Origin: JANRKH01 sp033761815
GTDB lineage: Bacteria > Pseudomonadota > Alphaproteobacteria > Rickettsiales > Rickettsiaceae
Length of the DNA stretch: 5,790 bases
Direction of reading: 5' to 3'
NCBI GenBank assembly: GCA_033761815.1
Contig: JANRMF010000091.1
Span: 1 to 5,790, forward strand
The notes beneath the pieces were generated by a model that was not told the DNA's origin, did not search any database, and worked only from the letters and a program-made list of their open reading frames with translations. A program made the position numbers and the translations under genes. Shown here in pieces: positions 1 to 5,790 of the stretch; within the stretch, counting starts at the first letter, position 1, and each line of letters starts with the position of its first letter.

Positions 1-30
1 AAGAAGCCTAGCATATGTATAAAAAAATAA
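1..30 (+). CDS. possible last codons of an upstream gene (mreC expected by synteny), partial
   Basis: Reading from base 1 gives nine codons (KKPSICIKK) and a TAA at 28-30, 12 bp before the mreD start. A basic, unstructured tail would suit the C-terminus of MreC, which precedes mreD in most rod-shape operons. The piece is too short to identify, and the second frame also closes nearby (TAA at 23-25), so both the frame and the gene are inferred from position only. Confidence 0.3.
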   Translation, partial: KKPSICIKK

Positions 31-42
31 GATCTAGGCAAA

Positions 43-531
43 ATGAGATTCCAAGAAATGCAGTTAAAGCATAATATGCTTTTTATAATGATATTAGTTA
101 TCGCACTGAGTTCAGAGCTTATACTTGAAAATTTAGGCATAATGGGGGCGTATCTTCCAAATTTTATAATGTCTATTGTTCTTGCTTATGCCTTTCATAA
201 GCCCGTGCCCTTATGGATTGTTGCAAGTGGGGTTGCGCTTGGGGAGTCTTTCTTTTCCACCACTCCGGCTTTAATGACATTTCTAATATTGATAAGCTAT
301 ATTTTTATATCAACAATCCTACCCAAAGGGAGTCTGAGAAATCGAAATTTTCACATAGTAATATTCATTTTAATTAGCATGGTTGTTTATTCGTCAAAAA
401 TCCTATGGCTATATTCTATAGATCAAAGACCAGAGGTTAGTCTTATGACGATAAAAATGCTTGTTACAATAATATTATTTCCAATATTCTATATTTTTGT
501 TGAGAAACTCATAAAGTTACTTAAGTGCTAG
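43..531 (+). CDS. mreD: rod shape-determining protein MreD
   Basis: This is a 162-residue, very hydrophobic protein, the usual size for MreD, an integral inner-membrane subunit of the elongasome that links MreB/MreC with the wall synthases PBP2 and RodA. Six likely membrane segments can be seen at about residues 12-29, 34-52, 56-70, 75-93, 103-124 and 136-156. The loop with basic residues near 95-102 (PKGSLRNR) and the Lys-containing C-terminus fit cytoplasmic sides. MreD sequences diverge strongly, so the call rests on size, topology and above all on the PBP2 gene that follows with a 7-bp overlap. The ATG at 43 has a weak AGG 4 bases upstream; the ATG at 58 is an alternative start that would still leave the first membrane segment intact. 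The segment around residues 60-70 (ASGVALGESFF) sits where other MreD proteins have a Gly-rich segment with an acidic residue; that comparison is from memory. Confidence 0.78.
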   Translation: MRFQEMQLKHNMLFIMILVIALSSELILENLGIMGAYLPNFIMSIVLAYAFHKPVPLWIVASGVALGESFFSTTPALMTFLILISYIFISTILPKGSLRNRNFHIVIFILISMVVYSSKILWLYSIDQRPEVSLMTIKMLVTIILFPIFYIFVEKLIKLLKC

Positions 532-2303
532 ATGATGAAATTACGAGAAATCATTTAATAACAAGGAGAACTTTCTTGTTAAGAGCTGGCAAAATTAGCC
601 TTCTTTCTATTTTAATAGGTAGAATGTCTTATTTGCAGCTTATAAAATCCAATGAATATAAGATTTTATCGGATAAAAATAGGATAAGCCTCATTATTCT
701 ACCTCCTGCAAGGGGGGGGATTAAGGATAGAAACGGAGTTATAATCGCCGAAAACCGTTCTAGTTTTTTTATAAAAATAGATAAAAGGCTGGAAAAAAAC
801 TACACAGAATCTGCTGAGCGCTTATTTCGGATGCTAAAGATTGACGAAAAATCTGTCAGCAAAATATTATCAAAGCTGAAAAAATCCAACAAAAGAATTC
901 CTTTTACAATAATTAGCGACGCAGCTTGGGAAGATATTGCAAAAATCGAGGAAAATATTTCAGTTTTACCTGGAATTTACGTAGAAAAAGGGCAGATTAG
1001 GCAATATAAAATGCCCTTTTCTTTTTGCCATGTTACTGGTTATGTGGGAAGGGTTGCAGAAGATGAAATGATGGAATCTAGTCAAATTCCGCCGGAATTT
1101 ACTATAGGAAAAACGGGGGTTGAAAAAAACTATGAGGACACGCTTCAAGGAAGGGCTGGGTATAAGAAAATTGAGATAGATGCAAGGGGGCTTTTTGTAA
1201 GGCAAGTTGAAAAGGAGGACCCGATAAGTGGAGTTGATATTGAGCTCACGATAGATTCAAGATTGCAGGAGCATATATATAATATTCTTCCTCCTGAGGG
1301 GGGTTCTGCAATTGTGATGGAAATAAATACAGGGGAGATAATTGCCTGCGTTTCCAAAGGGGCATTTGATCCTAATGAATTTGCAAGCGGCATCTCAGCT
1401 TCATCTTGGCAAAGTCTGAATTCTGATCAATATAAGCCATTGATCAATAAGATTGCATATTCCCAGTATCCTCCTGGTTCCACTTTTAAGCTTATGACTA
1501 TTCTTGCGGCCCTTGAGGCAGGCATTCCTATATCCCAAAAATTTACATGCACAGGATCAATTCATCTTGGAAATAGGGACTTTAATTGCTGGAAAAAAGA
1601 GGGACATGGCGCAATAGACATGATGAACTCTATTAAACATTCTTGCAATTGCTATATGTTTAATCTAAGCAGATTAATTGGCGCGGAATCTATTTTAAAC
1701 GTAGCAAAAAGATTTGGCTATGGAAGTCCAACCAATATAGATTTTCCCTCAGAAATGACAGGCTTTGTACCTGATAGGGCTTGGAAATTAAGGCGGTTTA
1801 AATTTGATTGGTCTCTTGGGGATAGTTTCAACATATCAATAGGTCAGGGAGCATTGCTTGCAACTCCAATACAACTTGCCGTCATGACAGCAGGAATTGC
1901 TAGCGGAAAATTCCTCGTAAAACCAAGACTTGCAGCAAATGCCGAGGTAAAAACCAATCTGATTGATGTAAAACAAGAACATTTAGATTTCATCAGAGAT
2001 GCGATGTACAAAGCTGTTCATGAAGAAGGGGGGTCTTGTTTTGCCAGCAGATCTCTGATTCACCCATTTGCAGGAAAAACAGGCACAGCTCAAGTAATTG
2101 CCAAAAAAAATGCAAATGATGATTTAAGTCGCGCCAATATTGACTGGCAAAAAAGAAACCACGCTCTTTTTTCAGGATTTACCCCAATATTCGAGCCTAA
2201 ATATGCAATCAGCATAATAATTGATCATGGAGGTGGGGGCGGAAGGGTTGCGGGGCCAATAGCGAGGGAAATTTCAGAATTTCTGGGATCCCATAAGCTA
2301 TAG
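525..2303 (+). CDS. mrdA: penicillin-binding protein 2, peptidoglycan D,D-transpeptidase of the elongasome
   Basis: This 592-residue class B PBP cross-links peptidoglycan during lateral wall growth, anchored in the inner membrane with its catalytic domain in the periplasm. Residues 1-20 are cytoplasmic and basic (TRRTFLLRAG), with one membrane anchor at about 22-40. The dimerisation/pedestal domain follows, starting with the typical PPARGGIKDRNG at 60-71 and containing GKTGVEKNYEDTLQGRAG at 195-212. The transpeptidase domain fills about 250-590 and has all three catalytic motifs: SxxK as STFK (nucleophile S319, K322), SxN as SCN (373-375), and KTG (518-520, in AGKTGTAQ). The domain also has several Cys near the active-site motifs (C342, C355, C374, C376). 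The GTG start at 525 overlaps mreD by 7 bp and has no clear Shine-Dalgarno, so coupled translation is likely. The first in-frame ATG (624) would cut off the basic leader and part of the anchor. The gene is full length and looks intact; rodA does not follow it. Confidence 0.96.
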   Translation: MLDDEITRNHLITRRTFLLRAGKISLLSILIGRMSYLQLIKSNEYKILSDKNRISLIILPPARGGIKDRNGVIIAENRSSFFIKIDKRLEKNYTESAERLFRMLKIDEKSVSKILSKLKKSNKRIPFTIISDAAWEDIAKIEENISVLPGIYVEKGQIRQYKMPFSFCHVTGYVGRVAEDEMMESSQIPPEFTIGKTGVEKNYEDTLQGRAGYKKIEIDARGLFVRQVEKEDPISGVDIELTIDSRLQEHIYNILPPEGGSAIVMEINTGEIIACVSKGAFDPNEFASGISASSWQSLNSDQYKPLINKIAYSQYPPGSTFKLMTILAALEAGIPISQKFTCTGSIHLGNRDFNCWKKEGHGAIDMMNSIKHSCNCYMFNLSRLIGAESILNVAKRFGYGSPTNIDFPSEMTGFVPDRAWKLRRFKFDWSLGDSFNISIGQGALLATPIQLAVMTAGIASGKFLVKPRLAANAEVKTNLIDVKQEHLDFIRDAMYKAVHEEGGSCFASRSLIHPFAGKTGTAQVIAKKNANDDLSRANIDWQKRNHALFSGFTPIFEPKYAISIIIDHGGGGGRVAGPIAREISEFLGSHKL

Positions 2304-2358
2304 CATTATTGCAATATCGATTGCGTGCTATCAATTCAACTTAAAAAATTTATTTTTT
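2300..2358 (+). terminator. candidate transcription end of the mreD-mrdA unit
   Basis: An imperfect hairpin begins on the mrdA stop codon. The outer arms are ATAGCA (2300-2305) and TGCTAT (2326-2331), the inner arms are GCAAT (2311-2315) and ATTGC (2320-2324) with an ATCG loop, and a short bulge lies on the left side. No U tract follows directly, but an A/T stem (AAAAAA 2343-2348, TTTTTT 2353-2358) lies 12 bases further on. Together they could stop or slow transcription. The structure is not a textbook intrinsic terminator. Confidence 0.4.
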
Positions 2359-2389
2359 GAAATAATTACTAACTTTATTGATATATAAT
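2357..2389 (+). promoter_or_regulatory. possible sigma70-type promoter for the 756-residue gene
   Basis: A perfect TATAAT lies at 2384-2389 in the 171-bp gap, 85 bp before the next start codon. The best upstream partner, TTGAAA (2357-2362), is 21 bp away, longer than the usual 16-18 bp, so the -35 assignment is weak. In DNA this A/T-rich a TATAAT can arise by chance. A promoter in this gap is expected because it is the largest gap in the window and separates unrelated genes. Confidence 0.35.
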
Positions 2390-2463
2390 TCAAATTTGCT
2401 AACATAAAGGTAATATAGTTCGCACAAGAACATTTAGCTAAAACCTAGGAATAAAATTAGACA

Positions 2464-2468
2464 AAGAG
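2464..2468 (+). promoter_or_regulatory. ribosome binding site for the 756-residue gene
   Basis: AAGAG lies 6 bases upstream of the ATG at 2475 and supports that start. No in-frame ATG lies between the upstream gap and this codon, and the coiled-coil sequence begins soon after it. Confidence 0.5.
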
Positions 2469-2474
2469 TGAAAT

Positions 2475-4745
2475 ATGGCACCAACAGATGACGACCTAAA
2501 TAAAAGAGCAGAATGGCGAAAAAAGGAAATCGAGCGCCTAGAGGAAGAGAGCAAAAAACTTGCAGATATTGACGAGCAGAAAAGGTTATACGAAAAAAAG
2601 AGGCGGGAAATTGAAGCTCTTTTTAAAGAAGATGGTAAGGCAAGAGAAGAGGAGCTCATGGGAAAATCTGGCCTTTCCCTGGACTCAGAGTTTGATCATG
2701 CTTTTCTTTTGATAAAGTTAGATAATAATGAATTAGATCTTAGTCTTAACGGGATAGACAAAAAATATCAGGAAAATGTTCAGAAAAGATTAGATGAATT
2801 AAACAAGGAAGAGGAAGATCTAAATAAAGCAACAACAGATGATGAAAAAGATCAATTAATTCAGCAGTTTGCGGAGAAAGATCAAAAATTCGCAGAGCAG
2901 GAAGAGTTGTTTGATACAGAACAAAAGCCTTTGATAAAGAAAAAAGAGGAAAACGACAAAACGTTGGATGAATTATCGAATCTTGAGGAAAAAGAGATTC
3001 TGGATCAGGACGGAAATCGTATAGAGGATCCTGGTCCCGTGCCATCATGGGACCCCGAATTCGCAGGACAAAATGGCTTTAGGACCATAGATATAGATAA
3101 AAACTCTGACTTTGTCCCTCTTAGAAATTTCCAGCTCTCGAGTTTTAACCCTATAAACAATAATTTCGGGCTCTGGAGCGCTGAAGCGAAAGCATTAAAG
3201 GATCGCGCCATCCCCTTAACCTCTGAAGAGAAGGGAGAGCGTAACGGCAAGGAAGTGAAGATAAAAACCTTCAACAATAACAGCTTAGTCAAAACAATTA
3301 CCGGGCAAGAAGAATCAATCACCAAAATTATTACTCATCCTAAGCGACAATCTGCTCAGTTTGGCACAGTGCGTCATGTATCTATTGAAATTGACAAGCC
3401 TGGTCCAAAAGGAGTCACCGTAACCCTTGCATGCACAAGCGATGGTACTTTGCCATTTAGAAAAAAACGAAATAAATATGCTGTATCTATTGCATTCGGC
3501 AAAGAGGGAAAGGCGGTAAGATCAAAACCAGATTTGAGCCTTGCTCAATTTGATGGCGACATAGCTTACATCCCTCAAGAAAAGGGGGGGAATATAGTGC
3601 TCCCGCTCAGCAAAGATGATGTTCTGAAGTATAGAGAAGAAATTCTTGAAGCCCAAAAACAAGCATTAGAAATCTACGAGCAAGCCCAAGAAGCCCACAA
3701 GCAAGACCCAGCAAAAAACCCAGAACCAAAAAAACCATCTAACGGCGTAATAAGTTATCAACTAGATAAAGTAAACGAGGAAGCGCATCAAAATAGCCTT
3801 AAGGATTGGGAGGAGAAAAAAGAAAAATATGAGGAAGTGGTAAGACAAGAAAAAAGCGAGAAATTATCAGAAAAAATGGAGGAATGGACAAATCAAGCAA
3901 AACAAACAAACCAAATAAATGATGATAATGCTGCAAAAGCTGCAGTTGAGTCTACAAAATTATTAAACCAACACAAGCTCATAAATGAGCTCAAAAAAGA
4001 AGTTCATAAGCTATATAGCGCCAACCCAGATGATAGAAAAAAGGGCCAAATAAACATAGACCTTAAAAAACAAGAATATCTAAAATGCGGCGGATCATTA
4101 AAAGATTTCCAGAAACGAGAGGATAAATTCAAGGCAAAAGAGCATGGGAAAATGCTCTTTAAAACCGCTACATTATCGGTTACAAAAGGATCAAAAGATC
4201 CAGATTACCTAAAAAATTTAGAGATACTAAATGAAAATAAAGCACTACTATCCAACACTTTAGCAGAGGAGGCGGTGAAAGAAGCTGGCGCACTCTCATG
4301 CGAAAAGGAATTATATTGCAGAGTAGATGGTTTTGAGTCAAACCATTCTAATAAAGTAATGGCTGATATATCTAGAATTTCATCGGAAACAATGTGGGAT
4401 CTGCTCAAAGATAGCAAAAAAGGTGAGATATTAGATCCTTATTCACTAGCTGGCGAGGGGGCCGCAAATTATGCAAATTTCGCCCTTAACAGAGCGCAAT
4501 CAAGAGAAGTAGAGCTGGAAAATGAATTTGAGATGGAAAATAAAGCTCGGGTTGAAATGCAAAGCGCAGCCCTTGCAACAAAGTATGGTGAGAAAAATAG
4601 ACCGCCAAGAATAAGACCAAAAGCGCAGCAAAAAGAAATAGAGGCTAAGAAGCACGCAGCGTTAGCGCCTCAAAATATAGGCCCAGCGCCATCACCAACT
4701 GGTAAAGGCGGCGCCACTTCTGGTGTGGGAATGGGCGGTCCATAA
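2475..4745 (+). CDS. large charged coiled-coil protein of unknown function (candidate secreted effector)
   Basis: I do not recognise a family for this 756-residue protein. It has no signal peptide and no membrane segment. From the N-terminus: residues 8-62 and 92-172 are Glu/Lys-rich and look like long helices or coiled coils. Residues about 200-375 are less charged, with alternating hydrophobic strands (HVSIEID, GVTVTLACTS, YAVSIAFG, GDIAYIPQ, GNIVLPLS), suggesting a beta-rich globular domain. Residues 376-410 are a Gln/Ala/Glu helix, 411-422 a Pro/Lys linker, and 432-475 another charged coiled coil. Residues 485-700 are mostly helical. Residues 708-726 are basic (RPPRIRPK), and 730-756 form a Pro/Ala/Gly tail ending in GVGMGGP. 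There are only four Cys (320, 538, 609, 615). The frame is open throughout and the composition matches the neighbours, so it is a real gene. The helical, disordered-tail layout fits a type IV-secreted effector of an intracellular bacterium; that is inference, and a structural or cytoskeletal role is equally possible. It shares a likely transcript with bdhA 30 bp downstream. Confidence 0.88.
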   Translation: MAPTDDDLNKRAEWRKKEIERLEEESKKLADIDEQKRLYEKKRREIEALFKEDGKAREEELMGKSGLSLDSEFDHAFLLIKLDNNELDLSLNGIDKKYQENVQKRLDELNKEEEDLNKATTDDEKDQLIQQFAEKDQKFAEQEELFDTEQKPLIKKKEENDKTLDELSNLEEKEILDQDGNRIEDPGPVPSWDPEFAGQNGFRTIDIDKNSDFVPLRNFQLSSFNPINNNFGLWSAEAKALKDRAIPLTSEEKGERNGKEVKIKTFNNNSLVKTITGQEESITKIITHPKRQSAQFGTVRHVSIEIDKPGPKGVTVTLACTSDGTLPFRKKRNKYAVSIAFGKEGKAVRSKPDLSLAQFDGDIAYIPQEKGGNIVLPLSKDDVLKYREEILEAQKQALEIYEQAQEAHKQDPAKNPEPKKPSNGVISYQLDKVNEEAHQNSLKDWEEKKEKYEEVVRQEKSEKLSEKMEEWTNQAKQTNQINDDNAAKAAVESTKLLNQHKLINELKKEVHKLYSANPDDRKKGQINIDLKKQEYLKCGGSLKDFQKREDKFKAKEHGKMLFKTATLSVTKGSKDPDYLKNLEILNENKALLSNTLAEEAVKEAGALSCEKELYCRVDGFESNHSNKVMADISRISSETMWDLLKDSKKGEILDPYSLAGEGAANYANFALNRAQSREVELENEFEMENKARVEMQSAALATKYGEKNRPPRIRPKAQQKEIEAKKHAALAPQNIGPAPSPTGKGGATSGVGMGGP
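3648..3738 (+). repeat. low-complexity, T-poor imperfect repeat inside the coiled-coil gene
   Basis: The stretch repeats variants of CAAGCCCA, GAAGCCCA and AAGCAAGACCCA and has almost no T in the second half. It encodes the Glu/Ala/Gln/Lys helix and the Pro/Lys linker at residues 392-420 (EAQKQ, EQAQEAHKQ, then PAKNPEPKKP). The likely origin is small internal duplications in a helical linker. It is not a tandem repeat with a fixed unit. Confidence 0.4.
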
Positions 4746-4761
4746 TATAAGCAAATATAGC

Positions 4762-4768
4762 AAGAGGA
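4762..4768 (+). promoter_or_regulatory. ribosome binding site for bdhA
   Basis: AAGAGGA lies 7 bases before the ATG at 4776. It is the best Shine-Dalgarno in the window and fixes the start, which also matches the conserved MLKGK opening of the family. The 30-bp gap from the upstream stop holds no convincing promoter, so read-through from the upstream gene is likely. Confidence 0.65.
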
Positions 4769-4775
4769 TAGCAAT

Positions 4776-5558
4776 ATGTTAAAAGGAAAAAATGCAATAA
4801 TAACAGGCTCAACAAGCGGAATAGGGCTTGCTATAGCAGAAGCCTTAGCATCAAATGGGGCGAATATTTTATTTAATGGCATAGGGGATATGGAGGCCAT
4901 AAACTCCATAGTGCGGCAAACATCAAAAAAATTTCAGGTAAAAACCGAATTTTCTGGCGCCGATATGAAAAAACCAGAGCAAATAAGACAAATGGTGCAG
5001 GACTGCGTCTCAAAACTCGGCTCTGTTGATATTGTAGTGAATAATGCAGGAATTCAGTTTACCTCAAGGATCGAGGATTTTCCTGAGGATAAATGGGACG
5101 ACATAATAGCAATAAACCTCTCTTCCGCCTTTCACGCAATTAAAGCCGCTCTGCCGTATATGTATAAACAAAAATTTGGCCGTATAATAAATATTGCATC
5201 AGTTCACGGAATTGTAGCTTCTGTTAATAAATCAGCTTATGTAGCTGCAAAACACGGCATAAACGGCCTAACAAAAACAATAGCCTTAGAAGCTGCGGAC
5301 TCGGGCGTCACGGCAAATAGTATTTGCCCTGGCTGGGTATATACCCCCCTTGTTCATAAGCAAGTCGAAGATATAGCAAAAAAAGAGGGGATCAGTATAG
5401 AGGAGGCAAAAATAAAACTACTAGAGGAAAAGCAACCTAATAAGCGATTTGTGCGCCCGGAGGATATTGGCGCTATGGCAGCATTCTTATCTGGGCCAAA
5501 TGGAGATGCAATGACAGGAGAGATTATCTCGATTGACGGCGGATGGTCGGCTAGATAG
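4776..5558 (+). CDS. bdhA: D-3-hydroxybutyrate dehydrogenase (short-chain dehydrogenase)
   Basis: This cytosolic enzyme oxidises (R)-3-hydroxybutyrate to acetoacetate with NAD+, linking polyhydroxybutyrate or ketone-body use to acetyl-CoA. The 260 residues equal the length of the well-studied Pseudomonas fragi enzyme and match it from the first to the last residues (MLKGK at the start, IDGGWSAR at the end). Visible motifs are the nucleotide-binding TGSTSGIG (10-17), NNAG (89-92), and the catalytic tetrad N114, S142, Y155 (YVAAK) and K159. The substrate-binding residues known from that enzyme are all present: Q94, H144, K152, W187 and Q196. This makes the specific substrate call stronger than a generic SDR call. 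FabG-type reductases share the fold but lack this set. It is complete, has no frameshift, and follows the coiled-coil gene by 30 bp in the same direction. Confidence 0.95.
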   Translation: MLKGKNAIITGSTSGIGLAIAEALASNGANILFNGIGDMEAINSIVRQTSKKFQVKTEFSGADMKKPEQIRQMVQDCVSKLGSVDIVVNNAGIQFTSRIEDFPEDKWDDIIAINLSSAFHAIKAALPYMYKQKFGRIINIASVHGIVASVNKSAYVAAKHGINGLTKTIALEAADSGVTANSICPGWVYTPLVHKQVEDIAKKEGISIEEAKIKLLEEKQPNKRFVRPEDIGAMAAFLSGPNGDAMTGEIISIDGGWSAR

Positions 5559-5566
5559 CCTAGCCG
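5548..5566 (+). terminator. hairpin over the bdhA stop codon, possible terminator
   Basis: The perfect 7-bp arms CGGCTAG (5548-5554) and CTAGCCG (5560-5566) enclose a 5-base loop containing most of the stop codon (5556-5558). A T-rich stretch (TTATTTT, 5574-5580) begins 7 bases later, too far for a classical terminator. It could mark the end of the bdhA transcript or act against the convergent transposase transcript. Confidence 0.4.
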
Positions 5567-5573
5567 CGAAAAG

Positions 5574-5790
5574 TTATTTTGCTTTGCAAAAAATACTTTT
5601 AGGCGGGATTCCAATTTTGTTTAGTCCCAGCAAGAAGTGGTTAGGATTTATGATAAAATATTCCGGATGAATTGTCCACTGGTTTAAAATAAATTGCCAA
5701 GGAGTTTTGCCCTTGATGGCTTTGAGTCTTTTTGCAAAGTTATATGCCATCAGGTAAGCATGTAGATGCTGTTTTAGCTCATCCTGAGAA
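5574..5790 (-). CDS. IS481-family transposase, C-terminal part (continues beyond the window)
   Basis: The minus strand encodes 71 residues and a stop (complement of 5574-5576), open to the window edge. The text DELKQHLHAYLMAYNFAKR, then LKAIKGKTPWQF and finally LGLN, is the characteristic end of IS481-type DDE integrase-core transposases. The DDE residues themselves lie outside the window. After LGLN (codons 5619-5630), where related proteins usually stop within a codon or two, the frame runs on for 14 residues (KIGIPPKSIFCKAK). No terminal inverted repeat starting with TGT and followed by a clear flank could be identified, although TGTTTAG occurs at 5618-5624 within the coding end. The element may therefore be 3'-truncated or fused to flanking DNA. 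Whether the transposase is functional cannot be judged here. It converges on bdhA, with 15 bp between the stop codons. Confidence 0.8.
   Translation of the reverse strand, partial: SQDELKQHLHAYLMAYNFAKRLKAIKGKTPWQFILNQWTIHPEYFIINPNHFLLGLNKIGIPPKSIFCKAK
5574..5790 (-). mobile_element. end of an IS481-type insertion sequence
   Basis: The transposase end implies that an insertion sequence occupies the right side of the window. Its boundary must lie between the bdhA stop (5558) and about 5630. The exact end and target duplication cannot be set because the other end is outside the window and no convincing terminal repeat is visible. Insertion directly behind bdhA left that gene intact. Confidence 0.6.

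Noticed and set aside
6..39. Inverted repeat GCCTAG (6-11) and CTAGGC (34-39) before mreD
   Set aside because: A 6-bp stem with a 22-base loop, crossing the probable end of the upstream gene and the mreD ribosome binding region, is too weak to call a regulator or terminator.
2378..2405. Alternative promoter TTGATA (2378-2383) with TAACAT (2400-2405)
   Set aside because: The -10 element matches the consensus at only four of six positions and the region is A/T-rich enough to yield such matches by chance; the perfect TATAAT nearby is the better, though still weak, candidate.
2304..2474. Possible small RNA or tRNA in the largest gap
   Set aside because: No cloverleaf, TTC-type T-arm or anticodon arm can be drawn, and the sequence is mostly plain A/T; only the hairpins and the promoter-like box listed are supportable.
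3005..3325. Open frame of 106 codons on the minus strand opposite the coiled-coil gene
   Set aside because: It lies fully inside a well-supported gene, has no ribosome binding site that I can see, and its Ser/Leu/Pro-rich translation is what the antisense of a Lys/Glu-rich gene gives. The other minus-strand frames opposite mrdA, the coiled-coil gene and bdhA were dropped for the same reason.
3976..3991. Perfect palindrome AGCTCAT-AA-ATGAGCT
   Set aside because: A two-base loop cannot form a good RNA hairpin, and the site lies in the middle of a coding region with no second copy; a chance inverted repeat is the simplest reading.
5577..5591. Small hairpin TTTTGC / GCAAAA next to the transposase stop
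   Set aside because: Only two of six pairs are G-C and it lies in the transposase coding end; it is not convincing as a terminator or as an insertion-sequence terminal repeat.
5354..5614. Minus-strand frame of 86 codons across the bdhA end and the transposase end
   Set aside because: It overlaps two better-supported coding ends in different frames, and its translation resembles no family; most of it is the antisense of the bdhA C-terminus.

Overview
The window is AT-rich DNA that is most likely from an alphaproteobacterium, probably an intracellular lineage of the Rickettsiales/Holosporales type. The pointers are the mreD-mrdA gene order, an alphaproteobacterial-looking PBP2, a 260-residue 3-hydroxybutyrate dehydrogenase that resembles the alphaproteobacterial and pseudomonad enzymes, an IS481-family transposase end, strong A/T bias with AAA/ATA-rich codon use, and a large charged protein of no recognised family. 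The taxonomic placement is inference.

Layout. Positions 1-30 may hold the last codons of an upstream gene (mreC would be expected). mreD (43-531) and mrdA/PBP2 (525-2303) overlap by 7 bp and form the end of a rod-shape (elongasome) operon. The usual next gene, rodA, is not here. A 171-bp intergenic stretch (2304-2474) follows. It carries an imperfect hairpin right at the mrdA stop, an A/T hairpin, and a TATAAT box that could drive the next unit. A 756-residue protein of unknown function (2475-4745) comes next. It is soluble, highly charged, rich in predicted coiled coil, and ends in a basic segment plus a Gly/Pro/Ala tail. Thirty bases downstream, with a good Shine-Dalgarno, lies bdhA (4776-5558), probably co-transcribed with it. 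From 5574 to the window edge the opposite strand carries the 3' end of an IS481-type transposase, convergent with bdhA and only 15 bp from its stop codon.

How the parts fit. MreD and PBP2 are inner-membrane parts of the lateral wall synthesis machine. BdhA is a cytosolic NAD-dependent enzyme of ketone-body/polyhydroxybutyrate metabolism. The 756-residue protein cannot be tied to either from sequence alone. Its lack of a signal peptide or membrane segment, its coiled coils and its disordered tail are compatible with, but do not prove, a secreted host-directed protein. It is the most novel element of the window. No RNA gene, CRISPR array or complete mobile element was seen.
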